Source: a virus. From it: a stretch of DNA of 56,905 nucleotides. This document shows positions 33,140 to 41,193 of the stretch, in pieces. Position 1 is the stretch's first letter; each line of letters starts with the position of its first letter. The position numbers were made by a program, and so were the translations under genes. Below the pieces are notes generated by a model. That model did no database searches. It had not been told where the DNA came from and saw only the letters and a list, made by a program, of their open reading frames with translations. The DNA is taken from positions 1 to 56,905 of IMG/VR virus record IMGVR_UViG_3300035187_002953; one strand, written 5' to 3'.

Positions 33140-33283
33140 ATTTCTCTTATTAGGTAATAATAAAAAAAATATTAGAACCTGATATAGAGTACCACAAATA
33201 ATATAATAAATCAACATTGATAACACCAAAGTAATAAATCAAATGCAACAATTATCAATCTTTCTATAACAAGGAAATAATTA

Positions 33284-33355
33284 ATGTTTGAAGCATTTAT
33301 TGAATGGGTATTATCAATCTTTATCGGTCCTGAAGGAGGAAACGATGGATACTAA
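33284..33355 (+). CDS. Possible 23-residue hydrophobic peptide
   Basis: MFEAFIEWVLSIFIG plus a short tail; AAGGAAATAATT precedes ATG. It overlaps the start of the next gene, whose RBS GGAGG lies inside it, so it may act as a coupled leader peptide. Confidence 0.35.
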   Translation: MFEAFIEWVLSIFIGPEGGNDGY

Positions 33356-33536
33356 TAACGAATATGACGAAGAAGAAACAAAAACACCAATCGCTGGCAA
33401 AGCAGGCAAACTCACTAAAAGGTTTGTTAAGCTTGGATTAGCCGGCGTAAACAAAGCCAAAGAAGTTCCAGGTAAAACTGTAACTGCAAGCAAAAAGGGT
33501 GCTAGTAGCTTTAAAGAAGGCTACAAAAGCGCATAA
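33345..33536 (+). CDS. Small Lys/Gly-rich protein
   Basis: 63 residues from ATG 33345 (MDTNNEYDEEETKTPIAG) after GGAGGAAACG; the frame open from 33288 lacks an upstream RBS. Charged N-terminus and Lys/Val/Gly-rich rest. Unknown. Confidence 0.55.
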   Translation: MDTNNEYDEEETKTPIAGKAGKLTKRFVKLGLAGVNKAKEVPGKTVTASKKGASSFKEGYKSA

Positions 33537-33623
33537 CACATACAGAAGCGTTGATGATTGCAAAATCGTCAACACATCAAAAGTAATAAAACCAATAAAT
33601 AACCTGAATAGGAGAACAATAAC

Positions 33624-34697
33624 ATGGCATTAGACTATGCTAAATTGGGTTCTACATTCGCCGGCTTGGAAGCATTTGCTGACAATCCAGAGGCAATGGA
33701 GCTCACACGTAATACTATCAACCTTCGGGTTGGTAAACAAACACCATTCAAAGGCACAATCGGCAACGAAAAGCTGAACGCCTTTGTAACATTGAAGTCG
33801 GCAAAGTTGACTCGTCTCAGCTTGCTACGTCAATCCCGTAAGCAACCATCAACTTCAGGTAGTCCTGACTATTATATCGTAACTGGTGCATTTTCGCCAG
33901 TCGATCTAGAAGTCATGATTGAATCTGATGGAGAACTCGTACCATTATATGATGTATGGCGCGAAATGACAAATGCTTTGGGTAAGACAAAATATGATTC
34001 AAACGCCTTCTTGGCTCACTTGACTCGTATTGGCCTCAACTATACCAATGGTGGATTCCCTATCTACTTCCAGCAAATGGGAGCAGATCCGGATAAAATT
34101 GAGTACACACTGAACATGTTCCGTGACCTCGGTGGTTATGATGATGTCGCTGCAATGCAGAAGGCAACACGTGACTCATCTAAGCCACAACGCATGGAAC
34201 GTACACTCAAGCATGACACTGGTATTCCAGTAACATTCTTTGAGCTCGGTCAAGTTGATCGTACCAAAGTCACTAGTGGACAAGGTTTCGTAGACCTTTG
34301 TGATTCAATGAGCGGTCAATTCAACCGTGTAACATCACAACGTCACGATGCTAACGTACTTGCTCGTGAATTGGAAACTAATACAAACCTTTCAGATAAG
34401 AGCATTAAGGAAATCAACGCTAAGATTAAATCTTTGCGCGATCAATCCGTACAATACTCAGCTGTATGGTCAGGTTCACAACAAATCACTGTAACAAATC
34501 CTATCACTAAGGATGTAGAATACAGTGATCGTTTTGCACCAACAAATGCACCTTGTGGTCGCTTTGACCTACTCGTCGATGGAGAAACAATCAACATTGA
34601 CCTGTGGAAAAACAGCGTTCGCAACGATGGTAGTGCACCATCAACATCTGTTCCTGCTCTTAAAACAATTAGTGCAGATTCAAACCCATTAGGTTAA
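33624..34697 (+). CDS. 357-residue unknown protein
   Basis: Soluble, mixed alpha/beta; no signal peptide or membrane helix. LELGQVDRTKVTSGQGF-like and coiled segment DKSIKEINAKIKSLRDQ seen. A CGG followed by G at 33726 (CTT CGG GTT) is read in frame. TAGGAGAACAATA RBS. Neighbours give no clue. Confidence 0.6.
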   Translation: MALDYAKLGSTFAGLEAFADNPEAMELTRNTINLRVGKQTPFKGTIGNEKLNAFVTLKSAKLTRLSLLRQSRKQPSTSGSPDYYIVTGAFSPVDLEVMIESDGELVPLYDVWREMTNALGKTKYDSNAFLAHLTRIGLNYTNGGFPIYFQQMGADPDKIEYTLNMFRDLGGYDDVAAMQKATRDSSKPQRMERTLKHDTGIPVTFFELGQVDRTKVTSGQGFVDLCDSMSGQFNRVTSQRHDANVLARELETNTNLSDKSIKEINAKIKSLRDQSVQYSAVWSGSQQITVTNPITKDVEYSDRFAPTNAPCGRFDLLVDGETINIDLWKNSVRNDGSAPSTSVPALKTISADSNPLG

Positions 34698-34720
34698 TTA
34701 ACTTAATGTAAGAACGTAAG

Positions 34721-34797
34721 CAAGTATTCCTTACACGCCAGACGAGAAGCGCTGGTAGTAAGGGATGCTTGTTTGCAAGTGTCAGGGAGCTCGTCTG
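34721..34797 (+). ncRNA. Structured intergenic RNA, hairpin with predicted pseudoknot
   Basis: CAAGTATTCCTTAC (34721-34734) pairs along all 14 positions with GTAAGGGATGCTTG (34758-34771), including two or three G-U pairs. CAGACGAG in its loop (34739-34746) is complementary to CTCGTCTG at 34790-34797, forming an 8-pair pseudoknot. Confidence 0.55.
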
Positions 34798-34907
34798 TCC
34801 CCGTGATTGTAATAGATCAAAAATTGTACGCATTAACAGACCCACTCTCAAATTAAATTAATACACTAAAAAAAAATTATATTCATACATAGACCAAAAG
34901 GAAACTA

Positions 34908-35153
34908 ATGGAACAATTGAAAGGACCTAACACACCTTGCATGATCTGTGAAAAAGCCATACTTTATCTATGGCCTCAACGTGATGCAACTAACTTAAAC
35001 AGTGCTGTCGATGTATCAATCGCCGGCTATTACGGATCTGACTTTGACACAATGAGATACACAGGTATCATTTGTGACCATTGTCTAGATTCACTCATAC
35101 AAAGAAATAAAATTGAATTCATAAAATCAATTTACCAAAACGAAAAGGATTAG
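34908..35153 (+). CDS. Zinc-finger protein, unknown
   Basis: 81 residues with CMIC near residue 12 and CDHC near residue 64, a split zinc knuckle. An ATTCATACATAG motif is 23 bases upstream of ATG. Confidence 0.6.
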   Translation: MEQLKGPNTPCMICEKAILYLWPQRDATNLNSAVDVSIAGYYGSDFDTMRYTGIICDHCLDSLIQRNKIEFIKSIYQNEKD

Positions 35154-35157
35154 AATA

Positions 35158-35478
35158 ATGAGAAACATTACTTTAATTAAAATGATCCCAACCACTGAAA
35201 ATAAAAGTAATGCTTTATTCCGAATCTCTCCAGGTTTTGTAGAAAAGTATTATGCTAATTCAAACAACTTAAAAGCTGTTAATCACATACTAGTTATTGT
35301 GATGCTCGAACTAAATGCCATACACGCTTATCCTTGCAACGAAAATGCAGAGATTAAAAACGTTGACTGGTATTTCGAAGAACCATATACAGATGCAGAA
35401 GATTTCTTTAATGCATTCTACGAACTGGTAATCAAAATCAAAAATAAGAAAATTCATACACAACAAAGGAACATATAA
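35158..35478 (+). CDS. Unknown protein
   Basis: 106 residues; starts 4 bases after the previous gene. Mixed alpha/beta, ending in a Lys-rich helix. No domain recognised. Confidence 0.55.
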   Translation: MRNITLIKMIPTTENKSNALFRISPGFVEKYYANSNNLKAVNHILVIVMLELNAIHAYPCNENAEIKNVDWYFEEPYTDAEDFFNAFYELVIKIKNKKIHTQQRNI

Positions 35479-35479
35479 T

Positions 35480-35593
35480 ATGAATAAGAAAATAACAATA
35501 GGAACCTTGATCACTATGTTAGCGTTTACGTTTACATGGGTGTTCAAGAAAGACATCAAAATTGGATTCATGAAAGGGTGGAACCGGTCATGA
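35480..35593 (+). CDS. Small membrane peptide
   Basis: 37 residues, MNKKITIGTLITMLAFTFTW is one hydrophobic helix. It ends AAC CGG TCA TGA with ATGA coupling to the next gene; this CGG is followed by T and read in frame. Confidence 0.5.
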   Translation: MNKKITIGTLITMLAFTFTWVFKKDIKIGFMKGWNRS

Positions 35594-35811
35594 AAAAGTT
35601 CTGGCTATGGAACCTCAAGCTTACACCAGCATACCACTTCTCCAAAGGTAAATACGGCAAAGGACTACTCCTTCTAGCTGTTAACTTTACAATTGGAGCT
35701 GCTATTGCAATGAAAGCTCAAGAAACAAAAAAGAACCCAATCAAATCAAAAACATCAAAAGAATTTGACGAAATCGTTAAATACTATGAACAAAAGGCAA
35801 AGGTACAATAA
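35590..35811 (+). CDS. Small protein with one hydrophobic helix
   Basis: 73 residues from ATG 35590 (MKKFWLWNLKLTPAYHFSKG), hydrophobic GLLLLAVNFTIGAAIAM, Lys-rich tail. Overlaps both neighbours by a few bases, so it belongs to a tightly coupled set of small membrane proteins. Confidence 0.55.
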   Translation: MKKFWLWNLKLTPAYHFSKGKYGKGLLLLAVNFTIGAAIAMKAQETKKNPIKSKTSKEFDEIVKYYEQKAKVQ

Positions 35812-35972
35812 TGGCTAACTTTCTAATAGGGGCTCTATTTACTTATGGCATATTTGCTACTCTAGCATTTATGGACAGTGAAAAAGACCTTAAAAAGTTA
35901 AACAGAACAATCAAAGCAAAAAAGAATCATCCATCATCTGGTGTGATTCCAATGAAAAGGAAAGTAGGTTAA
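35811..35972 (+). CDS. Small membrane protein
   Basis: 53 residues, N-terminal hydrophobic MANFLIGALFTYGIFATLAF then a Lys-rich cytoplasmic tail. TAATG overlap with the upstream gene. Confidence 0.55.
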   Translation: MANFLIGALFTYGIFATLAFMDSEKDLKKLNRTIKAKKNHPSSGVIPMKRKVG

Positions 35973-35974
35973 TA

Positions 35975-36262
35975 ATGTCATTGAACAGTATAACCCATAT
36001 GCAAGCTGCAGAACTCATAGATAGTGCTGCAATGGAGGATCGACTCTATCATTTCAATGGTGGACAATCCTATCTTAGAATCAGCAATGTATCAAATGTC
36101 CTCATGGTCATTGATACGAGCCGAGCAGATAAGGTAGAAGTAAGCCTACATGATGGTACAGAATACTTTAAAACTTACGCACAAAATTGCTTTTCTTATT
36201 CCGAAAGAATGAGAATGAATCCAATGCGTAATTTCTTTAAGCTACCTGTAGAAGCACAATAG
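35975..36262 (+). CDS. Unknown protein
   Basis: 95 residues, soluble, SYLRISNVSNVLMVIDTSR beta-rich centre. GGAAAGTAGG precedes ATG. Last gene before a terminator. Confidence 0.55.
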   Translation: MSLNSITHMQAAELIDSAAMEDRLYHFNGGQSYLRISNVSNVLMVIDTSRADKVEVSLHDGTEYFKTYAQNCFSYSERMRMNPMRNFFKLPVEAQ

Positions 36263-36284
36263 ATCACCTCCAGTAATAATAATC

Positions 36285-36351
36285 TCTAGCACATAGGCAT
36301 AGTATAGATACTCTCTATATTGTGTCTATGTGTTAGATTTTATTTTTTATT
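36285..36351 (+). terminator. Rho-independent terminator
   Basis: AGCACATAG pairs with CTATGTGTT and, after one mismatch, CATAGTATAGA with TCTATATTGTG; ATTTTATTTTTTATT follows. Confidence 0.7.
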
Positions 36352-36490
36352 CACCACCGGCCGGAACGGCCCAACCCAAAACACTATTTTTAGCAAGCTT
36401 CTGGTAGTACTTTAAATTAATACTTTTATTTAAAAATACTACCTTATTAAAGCGCGCAAAAATACCCTACCAATTGACAAAGGAAACATA

Positions 36491-36547
36491 ATGATATATA
36501 CTAGAAGCAATCCAGAAAATACAACTACATATTCAAGGAGTAACTAA
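36491..36547 (+). CDS. Possible 18-residue leader peptide
   Basis: MIYTRSNPENTTTYSRSN after AAAGGAAACATA. It stops 2 bases before the next start and contains that gene's RBS (AAGGAG), which fits translational coupling. Confidence 0.3.
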   Translation: MIYTRSNPENTTTYSRSN

Positions 36548-36549
36548 CA

Positions 36550-36762
36550 ATGCCTCGGCAGCATCAAAGCTCTAAAATGAAGAGCGTTCTTAAAGAACTA
36601 ACACGGTTAGGATTCACCGTAGAACGTAACAAATCAGGTACCTACAAAATTGTGCCCCCTCCCAATATTGAAGGTCCTGTTTACACTACGCACGGAACTG
36701 AATCAGCGTACCATCCAATGAGACGCGACTTTAAGAGGATGTATAATGTTAACATTGAATAA
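36550..36762 (+). CDS. HicA-like small RNA-binding protein
   Basis: 70 residues: MKSVLKELTRLGFTVER, then NKSGTYKIVPPPNIEG and YHPMRRDFKRMYNV. The layout (helix, GF-x-V-x-R-x-K-S-G-x-Y strand, final helix) matches the dsRBD-like HicA fold. The catalytic His of HicA (usually G-S-H-x-x) is replaced by SGTYK, so toxin activity is doubtful. CCT CGG CAG and ACA CGG TTA are read in frame. Confidence 0.5.
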   Translation: MPRQHQSSKMKSVLKELTRLGFTVERNKSGTYKIVPPPNIEGPVYTTHGTESAYHPMRRDFKRMYNVNIE

Positions 36763-36776
36763 CACTTGTATTATGT

Positions 36777-36818
36777 GCGAGAGTGAGAACACGTAGTGGT
36801 TGCGTGTTCCACTCTTGC
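36777..36818 (+). ncRNA. Long hairpin downstream of the HicA-like gene
   Basis: GCGAGAGTG pairs with CACTCTTGC and GAACACG with CGTGTTC, separated by one bulged A, loop TAGTGGTTG. No T-run follows, so it is not an ordinary terminator. Confidence 0.45.
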
Positions 36819-36863
36819 GCCTGGTATTCCATTAACATAATTAAATCCAACTATAACTTTAAA

Positions 36864-36879
36864 TGTTCCACGTGAAACA
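36864..36879. promoter_or_regulatory. Exact chromosomal-type parS site
   Basis: TGTTCCACGTGAAACA, identical to the 16-base ParB site of B. subtilis and matching the actinobacterial GTTTCACGTGAAAC core at all but one base. It lies in a gene-poor stretch. Host ParB would load here; no parA or parB is visible in the window. Confidence 0.75.
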
Positions 36880-36980
36880 ATTACAGTAATTTTGTTGAAC
36901 AAATAAAGAAAAGGGTCCCTCGCAGGGGTAGACCCAAACAAAACTTATCTAAACGTATAACACCACTAAAAGGAAATATT

Positions 36981-37061
36981 ATGAATCTATTCATAGGTAT
37001 CTACCTACTCATGAGTCTTTCGGTTCTTTTGTTCGCTAAGAACGTTAAAAGAAAGAAATAA
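36981..37061 (+). CDS. Very small membrane peptide
   Basis: 26 residues, MNLFIGIYLLMSLSVLLFAK plus a basic tail NVKRKK; AAAAGGAAATATT precedes ATG. Classic single-helix small membrane protein. Confidence 0.45.
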   Translation: MNLFIGIYLLMSLSVLLFAKNVKRKK

Positions 37062-37250
37062 GAACTCATACAAAGATTATGCCATAGGCTAACACCACGC
37101 TTCAATTAGCCTCTTAGAGGTTATATGATAATATAATGCTTAACACATCTAGGACTATATGAGAAAGCTCACTGTTCGCTCCTAAGCATAATCCCCTCAC
37201 CTTGGCTAAATCCAAAATAAAAAAAATCTCGATCAAAAAAGAGGACTATT
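37062..37250. other. Gene-free 189 bases
   Basis: Contains a CTCATACAAAG motif at 37065 and AT-rich boxes (TATATGATAATATAATG) near 37121 that could be a promoter for the next gene. No frame seen. Confidence 0.35.
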
Positions 37251-38153
37251 GTGACTAACAATAAAGCCGATCTACCCTTACGGGTTAAAGAAGCATTAGT
37301 ACTCTCCCTAGAAATGACTTATAAAGCATTATTACAGGAATACTATACAAAAAATGTTTTTACGGGCCGAACCCATACAGATAATGCGCAGCCATCTGAT
37401 ACGGCTCAAACATACGACCTTATTATATTAATAGAACATATGATTCAAGCTTTAGCTTACAAACCAAAGGAACAAACCATTATGAAAGCCACGTACAACA
37501 ATTCCCAAATTGAAGGTACTCCAGAAGAAATAGCAGCATTCTTTGCTGCCATCTCGACTAAGAAACAAGACACTATTGAAGAAACCAACCGGTTAATCAA
37601 GAAGACTCAAATCGACAAAACATACCCTCCTACAAAGCGTGATCCTAACTACTACGATAAGATTAAGCCAGCACAGACTTACACTGATACCAAATCAAGT
37701 GTAAACTTTACTAATCAGCGCAATCTTATCCAAGCAGCTATTAACACGCAACCTCAACCAGAAACATTCTTTACCTATCCAGTAAATCCTACTACTGAAT
37801 TCGAAATAGATCCTGCAGCTGAATTATTCCTAAATAATTTATTCTACTACGAGCCATCTAGAACCTCTAGCACTGGCCGAGGAGCATATGTAGCTAAGAT
37901 CCTATTAACCAATAGAGCTTACACAGTAAAAGATCTTAAAAGAATCAGTCTTGCTAAGACTCAATCTGTCCGCAAGACAATAGAAAGAATGACACGAGCA
38001 GGATGCACATTTGACATTTCAGCTCCTAGAATGGGAGACAAAGTAATAGTAAAAATGACCTCTATGGGTACCATAGAACAAGCTATTGCAGTCTACCATG
38101 CTACAGGCAATAACAATACACCATTGCCTAATCTCTTTCAACAAGAGCAATAA
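37251..38153 (+). CDS. Unknown protein with winged-helix-like C-terminus
   Basis: 300 residues from GTG 37251 with a GAGG site. The C-terminal third (YVAKILLTNRAYTVKDLKR and SVRKTIERMTRAGCTFDIS) looks like a helix-turn-helix plus wing. It neighbours parS and a structured RNA, so a DNA-binding role is plausible. TTA CGG GTT and AAC CGG TTA are read in frame. Confidence 0.55.
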   Translation: MTNNKADLPLRVKEALVLSLEMTYKALLQEYYTKNVFTGRTHTDNAQPSDTAQTYDLIILIEHMIQALAYKPKEQTIMKATYNNSQIEGTPEEIAAFFAAISTKKQDTIEETNRLIKKTQIDKTYPPTKRDPNYYDKIKPAQTYTDTKSSVNFTNQRNLIQAAINTQPQPETFFTYPVNPTTEFEIDPAAELFLNNLFYYEPSRTSSTGRGAYVAKILLTNRAYTVKDLKRISLAKTQSVRKTIERMTRAGCTFDISAPRMGDKVIVKMTSMGTIEQAIAVYHATGNNNTPLPNLFQQEQ

Positions 38154-38163
38154 TATACATTTT

Positions 38164-38306
38164 AATGTATTGCTGCGAAGTCTACAGGAGATGCGTCCTT
38201 CCTCCTTTGTATAGACGCGTACCTCCCAGTTACATGAGCCCACGTTATTCTATGCCCCCCGTATAGAATGCTCATGGATCTCCTGTAGACCTCGTGGCAA
38301 TACATT
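38164..38306 (+). ncRNA. Large structured RNA with three-way junction
   Basis: AATGTATTGC (38164-38173) pairs with GCAATACATT (38297-38306), and GTCTACAGGAGAT (38180-38192) with ATCTCCTGTAGAC (38278-38290), a nearly continuous stem of about 26 pairs. Inside are GCGTC/GACGC (38193-38218) and TGAGC/GCTCA plus ATTCTAT/ATAGAAT (38235-38274) capped by loop GCCCCCCGT. No protein frame. Located between two genes on the plus strand; orientation of transcription is assumed. Confidence 0.65.
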
Positions 38307-38327
38307 ATCCAATAAACAAAGGAACCC

Positions 38328-38744
38328 ATGGCAACTATTAAAGTGTATCACGTACAGGCAATCGATAGACTTTTAGGCAATCTCGAAGCTTTAAACTCTA
38401 GCAGTTTATGCGATAGATTATCCTATTTGCCTACCGTAGAATTTACAAAGATATGCTCGTTTCCTCTCCAATGGAGAATGTCTGATGAAGACATCTTGGA
38501 CGAAGCATTCGCTGTAACAAATTCTGCCTCCTCATTTGATCATTTAAATGAGTGGTACAAATCCCTACAAAAAACTCATCAATTTTATTCTGGTTCTGCC
38601 GGCGATATTTACATACTAGAAGAATTAGATTCTCCTCCTCGAGGATACCTCGCATTATTTTCAGGATGGCAATTAATTAACATTAATCCTATCGAAAAAA
38701 TGCTATCACAATCCCTCGAATGTGATATACTTCTTCCATTGTAA
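38328..38744 (+). CDS. Unknown protein
   Basis: 138 residues, soluble, acidic centre (MSDEDILDEAFAVTNSAS). AAAGGAACCC precedes ATG. No domain recognised. Confidence 0.55.
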   Translation: MATIKVYHVQAIDRLLGNLEALNSSSLCDRLSYLPTVEFTKICSFPLQWRMSDEDILDEAFAVTNSASSFDHLNEWYKSLQKTHQFYSGSAGDIYILEELDSPPRGYLALFSGWQLININPIEKMLSQSLECDILLPL

Positions 38745-38913
38745 AAACTCAAAAATTGTTGAACTACTTATTTTATATATGTTGCGATAATTTTACTCTA
38801 TTATATATATATGTTTGTAACGCATTATTTCAAAATACACACAAAACTTGAAATAGTGACACAATCCATGCTATAATATATATACCCTTATATAAGATAA
38901 TAGGAGAAATAAA

Positions 38914-39162
38914 ATGGCTAGAACACCAAAAAAAACTCTAGTATTACACGATTATATTAATAATCATACTGGAGATAAAGTTACTGTAAAACAACTTTCA
39001 GAGATTGCAGATTGTACAATACAAAATGTGTACGTATATCTTCGTACAAATCCTGATCGTTTTGAATCAATGGGTAAAGGAATTTACCAAATATTGGCTT
39101 CAACAGATACTACATATAAAGTTAATAATATTGACATTAAAGAAATAGACGGTACTATTTAA
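38914..39162 (+). CDS. Small winged-helix DNA-binding protein
   Basis: 82 residues: LHDYINNHTGDKVTVKQLSE, IADCTIQNVYVYLRTNPDRF, then GKGIYQIL. The helix-turn-helix (VKQLSEIADCTIQNVYVYLR) and following strand resemble small phage regulators. ATAGGAGAAATAAA RBS. Confidence 0.6.
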   Translation: MARTPKKTLVLHDYINNHTGDKVTVKQLSEIADCTIQNVYVYLRTNPDRFESMGKGIYQILASTDTTYKVNNIDIKEIDGTI

Positions 39163-39189
39163 GGAACCATTTAGGAAATTTGTAATTTA

Positions 39190-39400
39190 TAAATGTTAAA
39201 TGCCTTCATATAAGGCAGGGGTAAAACCTTACTAACAAAGTAAAAAGTGTTATCGACAAAAAAAAAGATAACACACTGAAACGTGAAATTAGGATAGCAA
39301 CTGCCAACCAGGCATCTTTGCAATATTCAATTTCGCACACCTGCACAAATGCTAATGACAATGATAGAAAACCATCATCGTCAAAACCGAGTACAAGGAG
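39190..39400 (+). promoter_or_regulatory. Structured leader of the lysin gene (possible riboswitch)
   Basis: Contains hairpins GCCTT/AAGGC (about 39202-39216), GTGTTATC/GATAACAC (about 39247-39274) and TGCC/GGCA (about 39302-39313), separated by AGGGGTAAAACC and GGATAGCAAC. Actinobacterial rpf genes often have a c-di-AMP (ydaO) riboswitch in this place, with GGGG..ACC and ACAGCUAACC-like parts. The likeness is partial, so this is a suggestion. Confidence 0.35.
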
Positions 39401-39410
39401 CGTAAAAAGA

Positions 39411-40283
39411 ATGATTACAAAATCATACTTAAAATTAATAGGAATAATAATAACAGCTACTTCAATAATACTTCCAACCTCACCAGCTTCGGCTCGTGAA
39501 TCGGAGGTTCCTAGACGTAGCTTACCATCTGTTCAATTAACTGAAAGTCCTACTAAATGGACTAAAGTAGAATTTAAGATGGGTCCCTCTACAAAATATT
39601 GGGACAAAGTTGCCAAATGTGAAACTAATTCAGATTGGCAAGATGGTGGTAACTGGGGAGGTGGACTAGGCATAGCCTTATCTACATGGAAAGGTTATGG
39701 CGGTTTGGAGTTTGCTCCTAAACCTGGTCAAGCTACAAAGATTGAACAAATCGTTGTAGCTAACCGAATAGCAGTATTCGGATATCAAACTAAAGATACT
39801 TATATTACTTTAGAAGATAGATTAGCCAACAAACCATTCTACAGACCACCTGTAAGTTTCTATGGATGGGGTTGTATTAAGAATAATAATTATCTTAAAC
39901 CACCTAAATCCACAACTTACTCAGTTAAACTCCCAGTAGGAGAACAATATTATTGTCCTCAATACGAACCAATATTCCAAAAATATGCTTTGCCAGCCAA
40001 AGTATTTTCCTACATTGCTTGGCGTGAATCTAGGTGTAATCCTGGAGCCGTCAATGCAGTATGGGAAAATGGACAACTCGTTTGGACACTTAATAAAAAC
40101 GGATCATATGATTCAGGTTTACTACAAATTAACTCTTCATGGTTTAAAACATTAAAAGTACAATTAGGACATACACCTGAAGATCTAATGAACCCATCAG
40201 TTAATGCTTTATTTGCCAGCTGGATCTTACACTTCTCAAGTGGAAGACTATCTAATTGGAGTCTTAAAGCACTCCCTGCATAA
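39411..40283 (+). CDS. Secreted two-domain lysin (Rpf plus lysozyme-like)
   Basis: 290 residues from ATG 39411 (AAGGAG 10 bases upstream; the frame continues upstream to 39318 without RBS). Signal peptide MITKSYLKLIGIIITATSII then PASA cleavage region. Rpf domain TKYWDKVAKCETNSDWQ to VVANRIAVFGYQ with catalytic Glu in KCETN. Second domain SYIAWRESRCNPGAVN and GLLQINSSWF is a transglycosylase/lysozyme fold with Glu in WRESRC. It cleaves peptidoglycan glycan strands; the signal peptide means export by the host Sec route. Rpf domains are an actinobacterial hallmark. Confidence 0.8.
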   Translation: MITKSYLKLIGIIITATSIILPTSPASARESEVPRRSLPSVQLTESPTKWTKVEFKMGPSTKYWDKVAKCETNSDWQDGGNWGGGLGIALSTWKGYGGLEFAPKPGQATKIEQIVVANRIAVFGYQTKDTYITLEDRLANKPFYRPPVSFYGWGCIKNNNYLKPPKSTTYSVKLPVGEQYYCPQYEPIFQKYALPAKVFSYIAWRESRCNPGAVNAVWENGQLVWTLNKNGSYDSGLLQINSSWFKTLKVQLGHTPEDLMNPSVNALFASWILHFSSGRLSNWSLKALPA

Positions 40284-40303
40284 AAATAATTACTTCGCTA
40301 TCT

Positions 40304-40338
40304 AGCGCGTTAGGACTTCGGTCTTAACGCGCTTTTTA
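40304..40338 (+). terminator. Strong terminator after lysin
   Basis: AGCGCGTTAGGAC pairs with GTCTTAACGCGCT around TTCG, followed by TTTT. Confidence 0.85.
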
Positions 40339-40477
40339 GTTTGTATAAACTCATACAAAGAACCTAGATCCCAGGGACCCGTTTAATCGTATACGGGAAA
40401 AGAACCGACGCCAGCTCGGCTTCAGAAATACGATAGCTGGCTTTTACAATATTCATATTATAACAAAGGAAAACACA
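40339..40477 (+). promoter_or_regulatory. Structured leader with CTCATACAAAG motif
   Basis: CTCATACAAAG at 40350, then CCCGT/ACGGG (about 40389-40408) and GCCAGCT/AGCTGGC (about 40411-40442) stems before the RBS of the next gene. Could be a regulated leader or a promoter plus 5' UTR. Confidence 0.35.
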
Positions 40478-40918
40478 ATGCTCTTATCAATGATGCTAAT
40501 TTTAGCAGTCACTTCATGTGCACTAGAACTTATGCTTGCTGCTAAAATTCCAGCATGGCGTAGACTATCAGCCAAATCCCCACTATTCAACCTAGTTAAC
40601 TCTCTTGCCATCTCATTCGTAATGGGTATGGCATTCGGAGCTTCAGGCTTAGTTGCAATGGGTGCAGGCGTTATCTCTACTATCTTGTCAGTACCAGGCT
40701 ATCAGTTCCTTAAATGGAACTATGATACACCTAAAGCTATGGCTTTGCCTGAAAAAACTCGCGTCAAACACGAAGCAGTTAAAGTAAAGAAACTAAGCAG
40801 TGATCTTTACACTTTAGGTAAAGGAACTGCTAAAGTAATTACCATACCCGTATGGTTGCCAAGAGATTATATTTATAATCCAAGCAAGAAAATATACAAA
40901 AAATTCAAATCACTATAA
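40478..40918 (+). CDS. Membrane protein, unknown
   Basis: 146 residues; hydrophobic helices at about 3-21, 43-60 and 62-80 (SLAISFVMGMAFGASGLVAM), then a Lys-rich cytoplasmic tail. Followed 12 bases later by another Lys/Val-rich small protein, likely one operon. Confidence 0.6.
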   Translation: MLLSMMLILAVTSCALELMLAAKIPAWRRLSAKSPLFNLVNSLAISFVMGMAFGASGLVAMGAGVISTILSVPGYQFLKWNYDTPKAMALPEKTRVKHEAVKVKKLSSDLYTLGKGTAKVITIPVWLPRDYIYNPSKKIYKKFKSL

Positions 40919-40930
40919 GGAGAAATTATA

Positions 40931-41185
40931 ATGAACGTTATGTACAATCTAGGAAAAATCACTCGTAAATCCGGCAAGTGGGGACTAATGCTTCCAGCAG
41001 TAGTACTCACAGGAACAGCTTATGGCATCGCAAGAGGCTCTAAGCGTCTTGTTAAAGGCACTACAGTAGCCAGCACAATCGTAGGTGTTACAGCTTATAA
41101 CTCAGTTAAAGATGTAATTAAAACACCTGTAGATAGTGCTAAGCTATTTATCGAAGATGCTCAAGACAATACCAATCAAGAATAA
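40931..41185 (+). CDS. Small protein with hydrophobic centre, unknown
   Basis: 84 residues; GLMLPAVVLTGTAYGIARG hydrophobic stretch and VASTIVGVTAYNSVKD. AAGGAGAAATTATA RBS. Similar style to 33345-33536 (Lys/Val/Gly-rich). Confidence 0.55.
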   Translation: MNVMYNLGKITRKSGKWGLMLPAVVLTGTAYGIARGSKRLVKGTTVASTIVGVTAYNSVKDVIKTPVDSAKLFIEDAQDNTNQE

Positions 41186-41193
41186 TAAACATA

